From positions 1-64,000 of the forward strand of contig NZ_JAGSOV010000055.1 of assembly GCF_023898865.1 (NCBI RefSeq): a stretch of 64,000 nt of DNA, given 5' to 3'. This stretch comes from Pseudonocardia humida (GTDB lineage: Bacteria; Actinomycetota; Actinomycetes; Mycobacteriales; Pseudonocardiaceae). A program made the translations under genes and the position numbers. Within the stretch, counting starts at the first letter, position 1. Every line of letters starts with the position of its first letter. The notes under the pieces are model-generated. The model was not told where the DNA came from. It was given only the letters and a program-made list of their open reading frames with translations, and made no database searches. This document shows, piece after piece, positions 35,341 to 43,510 of the stretch.

Positions 35341-35400
35341 CGACCGGACCTGATCGGTCCCGAAGTCCCACCTAGAGGAACTTGGTTCCGACCGAACAGC

Positions 35401-36201
35401 TCAGCTGATGGCCGGCAACAGGCGCCGCACGTCGGCCTCGCCCACGTGCGGCGCCAACTCGGACAGCGTGCGCTCCAGTTCGGTCGCCTCGCGCACCAGC
35501 CAGCGCACCACCTGCGCCCGGCGCGGTTCGGCCAGCCGGGAGTCGATCGCGGCGACGCTCAGCGCTGCGACGGGGCGGCCGTCGTCGCCGCGGACCGGCA
35601 CCCCGACGCCGCTGGCCCCGGGGACGATCATGCCGGCGTTCAGCGCGTAGCCCTGGGCCCGGGCCTCGCCGATGAGCTGGTGCAGCACCGCGGGGTCGCC
35701 CAGGGGGCCGGGGCCCGCGGAGCGCTCGACCAGCCGCTCGGCCTCCTCGTCGGGTAACCAGGCCAGCAGCGCCAGGCTGCCCGCGCCGGTGCCGAGCGGG
35801 CGCCGGTCGCCCGGGCGCAGGGTGAGGGTCCGGATCGGGAACTCGCCGGTCACCCGGTCGACGCAGACGGCCTGCGCCCCGATCCGGACCGAGAGGTAGA
35901 CGGTGTCGGCGGTGAGCTCGGCCAGCCGCAGGAGGTGCGGGTTGGCCAGTTCGAGCAGGCCGTGCCGGGTGGACGCCGCGGTGCCCAGCGCGACCAGGGC
36001 GAGCCCCAGGTGGAAGGCGCCGGTTGCGGTGTCCTGCTCCAGCCAGCCGAGCTGCACCAGCGTGCCCAGCAACCGGTGCGCGGTGGTCTTCTGCAGGCCG
36101 GTCGCGGCAACGATGTCGACCAGCCGGGCGCCGTCCGCCCCGCGGTCGGCCACGACCTGCACGACCGCCACGGCCCGCTCGACGCTGCGGATCCCCTCCA
36201 T
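35401..36201 (-). CDS. IclR-family transcriptional regulator
   Basis: 266 residues. Winged helix-turn-helix (about 5-60; LVDIVAATGLQKTTAHRLLG) and IclR ligand domain (GTGAGSLALLAWLPD, NAGMIVPGASGVGVPVRGD, VAALSVAAIDSR). Divergent from the operon starting at 36303, with the candidate operator 36261-36275 in between, so it probably represses or activates that operon in response to a pathway substrate. Its 3' end lies about 60 bases from the IS3 remnant and is intact. Confidence 0.87.
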   Translation of the reverse strand: MEGIRSVERAVAVVQVVADRGADGARLVDIVAATGLQKTTAHRLLGTLVQLGWLEQDTATGAFHLGLALVALGTAASTRHGLLELANPHLLRLAELTADTVYLSVRIGAQAVCVDRVTGEFPIRTLTLRPGDRRPLGTGAGSLALLAWLPDEEAERLVERSAGPGPLGDPAVLHQLIGEARAQGYALNAGMIVPGASGVGVPVRGDDGRPVAALSVAAIDSRLAEPRRAQVVRWLVREATELERTLSELAPHVGEADVRRLLPAIS

Positions 36202-36260
36202 CGGCCCAGCCTCCCACGCTTGACTCCGGGTTCCGTTCCGGTCACATTGGGTCCGGCTCG

Positions 36261-36275
36261 TGGAACAGAGTACCA
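36261..36275. promoter_or_regulatory. Candidate IclR operator
   Basis: TGGAACAGAGTACCA reads as TGGnAC-N3-GTnCCA, an imperfect palindrome of the TGGAA/TTCCA style used by IclR proteins. It is 59 bases upstream of the IclR start and 27 bases upstream of the TTG start of the divergent operon. Confidence 0.42.
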
Positions 36276-36302
36276 ACAGACGGACCATCTGGAGGCGCGG
36301 GA

Positions 36303-37109
36303 TTGAACGTTCTCGTGGTGGACAGCGTCACCGATCTCGACGGCAGGGCTCCGGGCGCCGTGCTGGTCAGCGGCTCGCACGGGGGTCTGTTCAGCGGTCG
36401 GGCCGCGGCCGCGGCCGGGGTCCGCGCGGCGGTCTTCAACGACGCGGGCGGGGGGCGCGACGGCGCTGGTGTCGCCGGTCTGGCGCTGCTCGCCGGTTGC
36501 GGGGTCGCCGCGGTCGCCGTCGGTGCGGACAGCGCGCGGATCGGCGACGGCCGCGACGTCTGGCACAACGGGGTGACGACGGCGTGCAACGCGGTCGCTG
36601 CCGAGTGCGGCGTCACGCCGGGCATGGCCTGTCGGGCGGCGGTCGAGGCGATGGCGGCCAACGACCGGCGGGTCACGGTCCCGGACCCGCCGGCGCGACC
36701 GGCGCGGGCGCTGGTCGTCGGGGCTCCGGTGCGGGTCTGGGCCCTCGACTCGGCGTCGCTGGTGCGATCCACCGACGACGGGGCCGTCCTCGCGACCGGT
36801 TCGCACGGCGGGCTGCCGGGGACCGACCCGGCGCGGGCGCTGCGGTGCCGCCCGGCGCTGGTGGCCTTCAACGACGCCGGGGTGGGCAAGGACGGCGCCG
36901 GGACGGGCCGGCTGGCGGTGCTCGACGACCGCGGCGTGGCGGCGGTGACGGTCGCCGCGGCGAGCGCCCGGATCGGTGATGGGCGCTCGACCCTGGTCGA
37001 CGGCGTGCTGTCGCGGGTCAACGGCGCCGCGGCCCGGCTCGGGGCGGTCCGCGGCACGGCACTGGCGGAACTGGTGGACGAACTGGTGGGGGGTGGGGGT
37101 CGTGGTTGA
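36303..37109 (+). CDS. Internally duplicated protein of unknown family (GSHGG repeats)
   Basis: 268 residues from a TTG at 36303 preceded by GGAGG (36292-36296); the upstream extension of the frame overlaps the divergent regulator. Two halves align with each other: GSHGG at 24-28 and 166-170, FNDAGxGxDGAG at 45-56 and 189-200, and SARIGDGR at 77-84 and 221-228. This looks like an ancient duplication giving a pseudo-dimer. No signal peptide or membrane segment. I do not recognise a characterised family. Its stop overlaps the next gene by 8 bases, so it probably acts in the same pathway as the ThDP enzyme; the invariant His and Asp residues would suit catalysis or metal binding. Confidence 0.7.
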   Translation: MNVLVVDSVTDLDGRAPGAVLVSGSHGGLFSGRAAAAAGVRAAVFNDAGGGRDGAGVAGLALLAGCGVAAVAVGADSARIGDGRDVWHNGVTTACNAVAAECGVTPGMACRAAVEAMAANDRRVTVPDPPARPARALVVGAPVRVWALDSASLVRSTDDGAVLATGSHGGLPGTDPARALRCRPALVAFNDAGVGKDGAGTGRLAVLDDRGVAAVTVAAASARIGDGRSTLVDGVLSRVNGAAARLGAVRGTALAELVDELVGGGGRG

Positions 37110-38808
37110 GCGCACCGGCGGGCACGCGCTGGCGGAGATGGTCCGGCGGCACGGGCCGGGACCGGTCTTCGGCATGGGCGGCTTCCAGCTGCTGCCGTTC
37201 TACGAGGGGTTGCGCACGCTCGGCGTGCACCACGTCCTGGTCAACGACGAGCGGGCCGGGGCGTTCGCCGCCGACGCCTACGCCAGGGTGAGCGGCCGGG
37301 TCGGGCTGTGCGACGCGACGCTCGGCCCGGGGGCGACCAACCTCGTCACGGCGCTGGTCGAGTCGTCCAACGCGGGCATCCCGCTGGTGGCCGTCGTCGG
37401 CGACGCGCACCGCGGCTACGCCCGGCGCAACATGACCCAGGAGACCTGGCAGGAGCGCCTGCTCGGGCCGGCGGTCAAGGAGTACCTGCGGGTCGAGGAC
37501 ATCGCCCGGATCCCCGAGCTGGTGCGCCGGGCGTTCGCCGTGGCCACCTCCGGGCGGCCCGGACCCGCGGTGCTCGCGGTGCCCGAGGACGTCGCGCACG
37601 CCGAGCACGACTTCGCCGACGCCGACCTCTGGGTCGATCCCCGGTGCGCGGCGGTGCCGGCGCTGCGCTCGCGCCCGTCGCGGGCCGCGGTGGCCCAGGC
37701 CGCCGAGCTGCTGGCCGGCGCGTGGCGCCCGGTCGTGCTGGCCGGTGGCGGCGTGCACCTCTCCGGCGCCTACCGCGAGCTGGCCGAACTCGCCGAGCTG
37801 CTGGGCGCGCCGGTGGCGCACACGCTCAGCGGGAAGGGCGCGGTGGCGTGCACCGATCCCTCCTCGATCGGCCTGTTCGGCCGCTACGACCGGTTCGCCA
37901 ACGAGGTCATCGCGCAGGCCGACGCGCTGCTGGTGGTCGGCTGCAAGCTCGGCGAGATCGCCACCCGGCGCTACGCGCTGCCGCCCCCGGACGTGCCCAT
38001 GGTCCACCTCGACGTCGCCGCCGAGGAGATCGGAAGGTGGGCGCGCGTCGCCGTGGCCCTGCACGGCGACGCCCGGGAGGGCCTGCGCGACCTGGTCGAG
38101 GCGATCGGGGAGCTCCCGCAGGCGTCCCGGGAGCCCTACTGGGAGCCGTTGCGGCAGCTCTGGGCGGCCACCGCCCGACCGCGGTACACCAGCACCGAGC
38201 GCCCGGTGCACATGGCGCGGCTGATCGGTGAGCTGAACGCCGTCCTGCCACCGGAGGCGGTGCTGGTCGCCGACGGCGGATTCGCCAGCCACTGGGCCGG
38301 GCTGCTGCACGACACCAAGCGGGCCGGGCGCGGCTTCGTGGCCGACCGCGGGTTCGCCTCCATCGGCTACGGGCTGCCCGCCGCGATCGGCGCGAGCCTC
38401 GGCGCACCCGGCGCGCCGGTCGTGGCGATCACCGGCGACGGCGGGTTCAACATGGCCGCCGGCGAGCTGGAGACCGCCCGCCGGCTCGGCCTCGACTTCG
38501 TGCTCGTCGTGGTCAACAACGCCGCCTCCGGCTACGTCAAGGCCCTGCAGCACGCCGTGTACGGGCCGGGCGGCTACCAGTCCAGCGACCTGCTGGAGCT
38601 CGACTACGCCGCGGTGGCCACCGCCTACGGGTGCCGCGGCATCCGCGTGGAGGACCCCGCGGAGCTACGCCCGGCCCTGCTCGCCGGGCTGGCCGAGACC
38701 GGCCGACCCACCGTGCTGGACGTCGTGGTCACCCGCGACCCCGCCCGGATGCTGCCCGCCGCCGACAGCCGCGCGCTCACCGTGCGCCCCGGTGACCGAC
38801 CCGCCTGA
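37102..38808 (+). CDS. ThDP-dependent enzyme, acetolactate synthase/decarboxylase superfamily
   Basis: 568 residues in the three-domain layout: PYR domain with catalytic Glu50 (VNDERAGAFAADAYAR) and DATLGPGATNLVTAL; a central domain (VVLAGGGVHLSGAY); and a PP domain with the ThDP/Mg motif AITGDGGFNMAAGELET...VVVNNAASGY. Such enzymes decarboxylate 2-oxoacids or condense the resulting carbanion. No FAD-specific or small-subunit gene is near, so true acetolactate synthase is unlikely. With the omega-aminotransferase, a role like phosphonopyruvate or sulfopyruvate decarboxylase, or sulfoacetaldehyde acetyltransferase, is conceivable but unproven. Confidence 0.82.
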   Translation: MVERTGGHALAEMVRRHGPGPVFGMGGFQLLPFYEGLRTLGVHHVLVNDERAGAFAADAYARVSGRVGLCDATLGPGATNLVTALVESSNAGIPLVAVVGDAHRGYARRNMTQETWQERLLGPAVKEYLRVEDIARIPELVRRAFAVATSGRPGPAVLAVPEDVAHAEHDFADADLWVDPRCAAVPALRSRPSRAAVAQAAELLAGAWRPVVLAGGGVHLSGAYRELAELAELLGAPVAHTLSGKGAVACTDPSSIGLFGRYDRFANEVIAQADALLVVGCKLGEIATRRYALPPPDVPMVHLDVAAEEIGRWARVAVALHGDAREGLRDLVEAIGELPQASREPYWEPLRQLWAATARPRYTSTERPVHMARLIGELNAVLPPEAVLVADGGFASHWAGLLHDTKRAGRGFVADRGFASIGYGLPAAIGASLGAPGAPVVAITGDGGFNMAAGELETARRLGLDFVLVVVNNAASGYVKALQHAVYGPGGYQSSDLLELDYAAVATAYGCRGIRVEDPAELRPALLAGLAETGRPTVLDVVVTRDPARMLPAADSRALTVRPGDRPA

Positions 38809-38831
38809 CCCGCCTCGACAAGGGAGCGACC

Positions 38832-40202
38832 ATGCAGTTCACCGTCTGGTCGGTGCTGACCGACCTGGGGATCATCTGCGCCCTGCTGCTGCTCGCCCAG
38901 GTGCTGCGCGCCTGGGTCCGGCCGCTGCAGGCGGCCCTGCTGCCGGCCAGCATCCTGGCCGGCTTCCTCGGCCTGCTGCTCGGGCCCAACGCGCTGGACC
39001 TGCTGCCGTTCTCCGAGCAGCTCAGCGCCTACCCCGGGGTGCTGATCGTACTGATCATGACCGCGGTGCCGATCGGCCAGGCGCTGCGGCCACGACGGAT
39101 GGCCCGCCGCGTCGGTGCGCTCTACTCGTACTCGCAGGCCGGCGTGGTGCTCATGTGGGGCCTCGGGCTCGCGTTCGGGCTCGCGGTGCTGGGGCTGTTC
39201 TGGGACCTCAACGACGGCTTCGGCCTGCTGCTGGCCCTGGGCTGGGCGGGCGGGTTCGGCACCGCCGCGGCCGCCGGCTCGGCCTTCGGGCAGCACGGCT
39301 GGGCGGAGGCCACCTCGCTCGGCTACACCGCGGCCACCGTCGGGGTGGTCGTGTGCGTCATCGGCGGGCTGATCGCCACGAAGTGGGCGACCCGGCACCG
39401 GCTGACCACCGACCACGCCGGGCTCGACGAGCTGCCCCCCGAGCTGCGCACCGGGCTGCTGCCCGAGGACAAGCGCGAGCCCATCGGGACGGCGACGCTG
39501 TCGTCGAACTCGCTGGAGTCGCTGAGCCTGCACCTGGGGCTGGTCCTGCTGCCGGCGGCCGCGGCCTACCACCTCAACGAGTGGTTCGCGGACCTCTGGC
39601 CCGGGGTGTCGATCCCGCTGTTCAGCATCGGCTTCCTGCTCGGCCTGCTGCTGCACGTCGGGCTGCGGGTCTCCCGGGCCACCCGCTACGTCGACCGGCC
39701 CACGATCAGCACCCTGACCGGCACGTTCTCCGACCTGCTGGTGGCCTTCGCGATCACCTCGATCGTGCCCCGCGTGGTGGCCGACAACCTGGTGCCGCTG
39801 ACCCTGCTGTTCGCCTTCGGCCTGGTCTTCTGCGTGCTGCTGCTGCGCTACGGCGCCCCGCTGTTCTTCCGCGACCGCTGGTTCGAGCGCGGGATCTTCA
39901 CCTGGGGCTGGATGACCGGCTCGGTGCCCACCGGCATCGCGCTGCTGCGCATCGCCGACTCCCGCAACCGCAGCTCGACCCTGGAGGACTTCGGGCTGGC
40001 CTACCTCGGGGTGGTACCGGTGGAGATCCTGCTGATCAGCACGGCCCCGATCGTGGTGGCCGCCGGGTTCGCCTGGGGCCTGGTCGGCGCGACGCTCGCG
40101 TTCGGCGTGCTGACCATCGTGCTGGCCCGGGTGCTGGGCTGGTGGTCGGTGCCGGTCGAGGAGGAGCGCCCGGTCGCGGTGCACGAGGAGGCCGGGCGGT
40201 GA
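38832..40202 (+). CDS. GltS-family sodium/glutamate-type symporter
   Basis: 456 residues with about 10-12 membrane segments. AGGFGTAAAAGSAFG-like glycine-rich loop near residue 140 and the second inverted half (GSVPTGIALLRIADS, near 370) correspond to the two pore loops of GltS proteins, which co-import glutamate with Na+. AAGGGAG precedes the ATG. In this operon it may import an amino-acid or dicarboxylate analogue for the aminotransferase and the ThDP enzyme. Stop overlaps the aminotransferase start (GTGA). Confidence 0.8.
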   Translation: MQFTVWSVLTDLGIICALLLLAQVLRAWVRPLQAALLPASILAGFLGLLLGPNALDLLPFSEQLSAYPGVLIVLIMTAVPIGQALRPRRMARRVGALYSYSQAGVVLMWGLGLAFGLAVLGLFWDLNDGFGLLLALGWAGGFGTAAAAGSAFGQHGWAEATSLGYTAATVGVVVCVIGGLIATKWATRHRLTTDHAGLDELPPELRTGLLPEDKREPIGTATLSSNSLESLSLHLGLVLLPAAAAYHLNEWFADLWPGVSIPLFSIGFLLGLLLHVGLRVSRATRYVDRPTISTLTGTFSDLLVAFAITSIVPRVVADNLVPLTLLFAFGLVFCVLLLRYGAPLFFRDRWFERGIFTWGWMTGSVPTGIALLRIADSRNRSSTLEDFGLAYLGVVPVEILLISTAPIVVAAGFAWGLVGATLAFGVLTIVLARVLGWWSVPVEEERPVAVHEEAGR

Positions 40203-41521
40203 CCGTCTGGCACCCGATGTCGGGCTATGACCCCGACCGGCGCCGCCGGACGGTGGTCGGCGGCGACGGCGTGCACGTGACCGACGCCGACGGCACCCGC
40301 TACCTCGACGGCAAGTCCGGGCTGTGGTGCGTCAACGTCGGCTACGGCCGCGACGAGCTGGCGAAGGCGGGCTACGAGCAGCTGCGGACCCTGCCCTACT
40401 ACCCGCTCACCGAGTCGCACCCGCCCGCGCTGCAGCTCGCCGAGCGGCTCGACGACCTGCTCGGCGGCGGGTACGTGTGCTACTTCTCCACCTCCGGCTC
40501 CGAAGCGGTCGAGATCGCGATCAGGATCGCCCGCCAGTACCACCGCAACACCGGTGCCGCCGACCGCTGGAAGGTCGTCTCGCGCTACCGCGCTTACCAC
40601 GGCGGCACGCCGAACGCGCTGGCCGCGACCGGGCAGAACCAGCGCAAGCTCGGCTACGAGCCGCTGCCGGCGGGGTTCCTGCACGTCGCCCCGCCCGACG
40701 AGTACCGCTGCCACCTCTGCGCGGGGCGCTGCGACCAGCGGTGCGCGGGCGAGGTGCAGCGGGTGATCACCGCCGAGCTGCCCGACACCGTGGCCGCGGT
40801 GCTGGTCGAACCGGTCATCGGGGGCGGCGGGGTGATCCTGCCGCCCGACGGTCACCTGGCCGAGCTGCGCGCGGTCTGCGACCGCAGCGGCGCGTTGCTC
40901 GTCGTCGACGAGGCGGTGTGCGGGTTCGGCCGGACCGGCAGGATGTTCGGCTTCCAGCACGACGGCGTCCGGCCCGACATCGTCACCCTGGCCAAGGGCG
41001 TGACCGGCGGCTACTTCCCCCTGGCCGTCACCGCGGTGCGGCAGGAGGTGCACGAGGCGTTCCCGGCCACCGGCCCCGGCGCACTGCGCCACATCAGCAC
41101 CTTCGGCGGCCACCCCGTCGGGTGCGCGATCGCGCTGGCGAACATCGACGTCATCGAGCGGGAAGGGCTCGTCCAGCGCTCCGCCGAACTCGGCCACCGG
41201 CTCCGCGCGCTGCTCGCCCCGCTGGCCGAGCTGCCCCACGTCGGCCAGGTCCGGGGGCGGGGTCTGCTGGTCGGGATCGAGCTGGTCGCCGACGAGCGGA
41301 CGCGCGAGCCGGTCGACGCCGCCGCCACGCAGGCGGTGGCCGCCGAGTGCCTGCGCCGGGGCCTGATCGTCGGGACGAACACCACGACCGCGGCCGGGCT
41401 CGGCAACGTGGTCAGCGTCGGGCCGCCGCTCATCGCGAGCGAGGACGATCTCGCGTTCATCGCCGCCACCCTCGGCGAGGCGATCAGGGGCCTGCGCGCC
41501 GCGCCGACGGGGCGCGGCTGA
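40199..41521 (+). CDS. Class III omega-amino acid/taurine-type:pyruvate aminotransferase
   Basis: 440 residues. Class III motifs: STSGSEAVEIAIRIARQYH, RAYHGGTPNALAATG, VVDEAVCGFGRTGRMFG (Asp for the pyridine nitrogen) and LAKGVTGGYFPL with the PLP lysine. A cysteine-rich insert YRCHLCAGRCDQRC (about 163-180) recalls that of some taurine or beta-alanine:pyruvate aminotransferases. It would deaminate an omega-amino substrate with pyruvate or oxoglutarate as acceptor. The following ATG (base 41521) overlaps its stop and opens a truncated dehydrogenase gene. Confidence 0.85.
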   Translation: MTVWHPMSGYDPDRRRRTVVGGDGVHVTDADGTRYLDGKSGLWCVNVGYGRDELAKAGYEQLRTLPYYPLTESHPPALQLAERLDDLLGGGYVCYFSTSGSEAVEIAIRIARQYHRNTGAADRWKVVSRYRAYHGGTPNALAATGQNQRKLGYEPLPAGFLHVAPPDEYRCHLCAGRCDQRCAGEVQRVITAELPDTVAAVLVEPVIGGGGVILPPDGHLAELRAVCDRSGALLVVDEAVCGFGRTGRMFGFQHDGVRPDIVTLAKGVTGGYFPLAVTAVRQEVHEAFPATGPGALRHISTFGGHPVGCAIALANIDVIEREGLVQRSAELGHRLRALLAPLAELPHVGQVRGRGLLVGIELVADERTREPVDAAATQAVAAECLRRGLIVGTNTTTAAGLGNVVSVGPPLIASEDDLAFIAATLGEAIRGLRAAPTGRG

Positions 41522-41631
41522 TGCGGGCGGTCCGGAAGGTGCGTCCCGAACCGGGGTTCGAACTGCAGGACGGGTGGCGGTCGGGGCGCTGGTCGCGGTG
41601 GAGACCCATGTCTTCTGCGGGCACTGAGATG
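41521..41631 (+). pseudogene. Zinc alcohol dehydrogenase (threonine-dehydrogenase-like), N-terminal stub
   Basis: ATG overlaps the aminotransferase stop. The first residues, MRAVRKVRPEPGFELQD, are typical of MDR-type zinc dehydrogenases; after a deletion and frame change, ALVAVETHVFCGH corresponds to the strand holding the catalytic zinc Cys. The rest is gone and IS110 sequence follows. The operon evidently once continued with this dehydrogenase. Confidence 0.5.
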
Positions 41632-42965
41632 CTCCTGACTTATTGGATGAGTGCAGGCCGCTGGGTCTGCAGCCCATAGCGTGCCGAGGGTGACGGTCGG
41701 CTGGCTCGGATGCTTCTTGCCGCTCACGGGCTGGCTCACCCATAGCGTGCCGCCGGCCGTCGCCCGCCCGTGGTGTGGCTCAACAGAGGCGTGCTCAGAC
41801 CTGAAGTCAGGCTGCCCACCGCGGGGCTCCCCATCCCCTGGTCGGAAGGCTGGCTGTGATCACGATCGGTATCGACCCGCATAAGAGCTCCCTGACCGCG
41901 GTCGCCCTTGATCCCTCCGGGCAGATCGCCGACTCGATCCGGCTCCCGGTCGACGGGGCCGTTGTCGGGCAGCTGCTGGCCTGGGCGCAGCGGTGGGGTC
42001 CTCGCCGCTGGGCGGTAGAGGGTGCGGCCGGGCTGGGCCGGGGCGTGGCGCAGGGCCTGGCGGTGGCCGGGGAGTGCGTGGTGGACGTGCCGGCCCAGCT
42101 GGCCGCGCGAGCACGGCTGCTCGACACCGGGCATGCCCGCAAGACCGACGCCATCGACGCCGCTTCGGTCGCGGTAGTCGCCCAGCGCAGCCGCCGGCTG
42201 CATCGGGTTCATCCCGAAGATCAGAGCGTGGTGCTGCGGTTGTTGTCCGAGCGGCGCGACGACCTGGCCGGTGAACGCGTCCGGGTGGTCAACCGGCTGC
42301 ATGCGCTGCTGCGCGATCTGATCCCGGGTGGGGCTCGCCGCAACCTCACAGCGGAGCAGGCCAGTGCGCTGCTCGACGGGGTGCAGGCGATGACCGCCCC
42401 CGATGCCCAGCGCCAACAGCTGGCCGTTGATCTCGTGGCTGATCTTCGCCGGCTCGACGCCGCGCTCGCGGCCAACACCACCGACATCGCTGCCGCGGTC
42501 GAGGCCCAGGCGAGCACGCTGACCCAGATCCACGGGATCGGGCCGGTACTCGCGGCGAAGATCATCGGCCAGACCGGTGTCGTGCAGCGGTTCCCGACGC
42601 GGTATCACTACGCCAGTTACTGCGGCACCGCGCCGATCGAGGCCTCCAGCGGCGAGCAGCGCCGCCATCGCCTGTCGCGGGCCGGCAACCGCCAGCTCAA
42701 CCGGGCCCTGCACCTGGTCGCGGTCTGCCAGATCCGCACCAAGAGCCCGGGCCGGGAGTTCTACCAGCGCAAACTCGCCGAATCCAAGACCGCAGCCGAA
42801 GCCCGTCGAGCCCTCAAACGCCGGCTCTGCGACACGATCTACCGCCACCTCACCCGTGATCACCTCGCCCGGCAACCACAACCTTGATCGGCCTACTTGA
42901 CATACAGAGGCGCTATGCCTGTCAAGTGGTTCTTGGCTGTGGGTGGGTGGCGGTCCAGGACGGCG
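41632..42965 (+). mobile_element. IS110-family insertion sequence (ends approximate)
   Basis: Contains one intact transposase. The left boundary is set where the dehydrogenase stub ends; the right one where an IS3 remnant begins. About 220 bases of non-coding DNA precede the transposase and include a repeated CCCATAGCGTGCCG (41673-41686, 41739-41752) and a TGCAG/CTGCA hairpin. IS110 elements lack terminal inverted repeats, and their left non-coding end encodes a bridge RNA in studied members. At the right end, CTTGACA (42896-42902) and TGTCAAG (42920-42926) form an inverted repeat, and the first holds a TTGACA that could serve as a -35 in a circular form. Confidence 0.62.
41856..42887 (+). 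CDS. IS110-family transposase (DEDD recombinase), intact
   Basis: 343 residues, normal length. N-terminal RuvC-like DEDD domain: Asp7 (IGIDPHK), Glu55 (WAVEGAAG), Asp98 and Asp101 (KTDAIDAAS). C-terminal transposase_20 domain with IHGIGPVLAAKIIGQ and YASYCGTAPIEASSG, including the conserved Ser that forms the nucleophile in this family. No stops or frameshifts, so the element may still be mobile. GTG and ATG starts overlap here; the GTG-ATC at 41856 is used. Confidence 0.92.
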   Translation: MITIGIDPHKSSLTAVALDPSGQIADSIRLPVDGAVVGQLLAWAQRWGPRRWAVEGAAGLGRGVAQGLAVAGECVVDVPAQLAARARLLDTGHARKTDAIDAASVAVVAQRSRRLHRVHPEDQSVVLRLLSERRDDLAGERVRVVNRLHALLRDLIPGGARRNLTAEQASALLDGVQAMTAPDAQRQQLAVDLVADLRRLDAALAANTTDIAAAVEAQASTLTQIHGIGPVLAAKIIGQTGVVQRFPTRYHYASYCGTAPIEASSGEQRRHRLSRAGNRQLNRALHLVAVCQIRTKSPGREFYQRKLAESKTAAEARRALKRRLCDTIYRHLTRDHLARQPQP

Positions 42966-43080
42966 TTGTACTCGACCCGGTAGGCCTCGGCGTGCGCGAT
43001 CAGGTCCAGGGCGTCCGGGATGTCTCGAGGAACAGCCGCTCGTACTTCAGCGTGCCGAACCCGCGCTCGCGGGAGCCCGT
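42892..43080 (-). pseudogene. IS3-type transposase C-terminal fragment
   Basis: Minus strand: GFGTLKYERLFLE, then after a frame change near 43015 IPDALDLIAHAEAYRVEYNAV, matching the C-terminal end of IS3-type integrase-core transposases, which would continue with RPHE. Instead the frame runs into sequence next to the IS110 element and stops at 42892. The IS110 (or its recombination) therefore cut this older element. Confidence 0.6.
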
Positions 43081-43510
43081 CCTGGCCCGCCCACCGTCGC
43101 CGCCGAAGCCGTCATCGCGTGGCTCGACGCCGGCCGCCCCGCCGACGCCCACATCGGTCGGGTGGTCCACGGCCTCATCAAGGCCGCCGCGGAAGGGGCC
43201 TCGCCTCGGCCGGGTCGGGACTGAATCACTCCGGCGTGTCTGGAGGACTACGGGGCCGAGGACGCCGCTCGCAGGTCACAAAGTCGGGTTTCCGGACACG
43301 CGGGGCCGATCTGGTCCGGATTGAAACCGCTACGCGAGCGTCTCCAGAAGACGCCGTGACCGCGCTCGCGGTGTACAAAACCATGCGGAACCACACGCTT
43401 CGCGACGAGGCCCGCCCGAGGAGACAGCCGCCGGTCCGCAGCCCGGAGGTAGGCGTCTGCCGCGCCTCGCACCAGCGTGTCGCGGCAGTGTCGGGCGGAG
43501 CCGCCACCGG
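43081..43510. other. Degraded region, no intact gene
   Basis: A plus-strand frame at about 43080-43224 (VAAEAVIAWLDAGRP, HIGRVVHGLIKAAAEG) looks like the end of a real protein but has no start, and I cannot name it. An imperfect inverted repeat (GGCGTGTCTGG near 43232, CCGGACACGC near 43290) may be an old element end. Confidence 0.4.

Noticed and set aside
35377..35389. GGAAC-TTG-GTTCC inverted repeat as an IclR operator
   Set aside because: It lies at the 3' end of the regulator gene next to an IS remnant, not at a promoter; it may be an IS end or terminator.
37102..38808. ThDP enzyme as the biosynthetic acetolactate synthase
   Set aside because: No regulatory subunit or branched-chain amino-acid genes nearby; regulated with transporter and aminotransferase instead.
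41540..41590. GGGGTTCGAACTG resembling a tRNA T-loop
   Set aside because: No acceptor or anticodon stems can be built around it, and it falls in the dehydrogenase stub.
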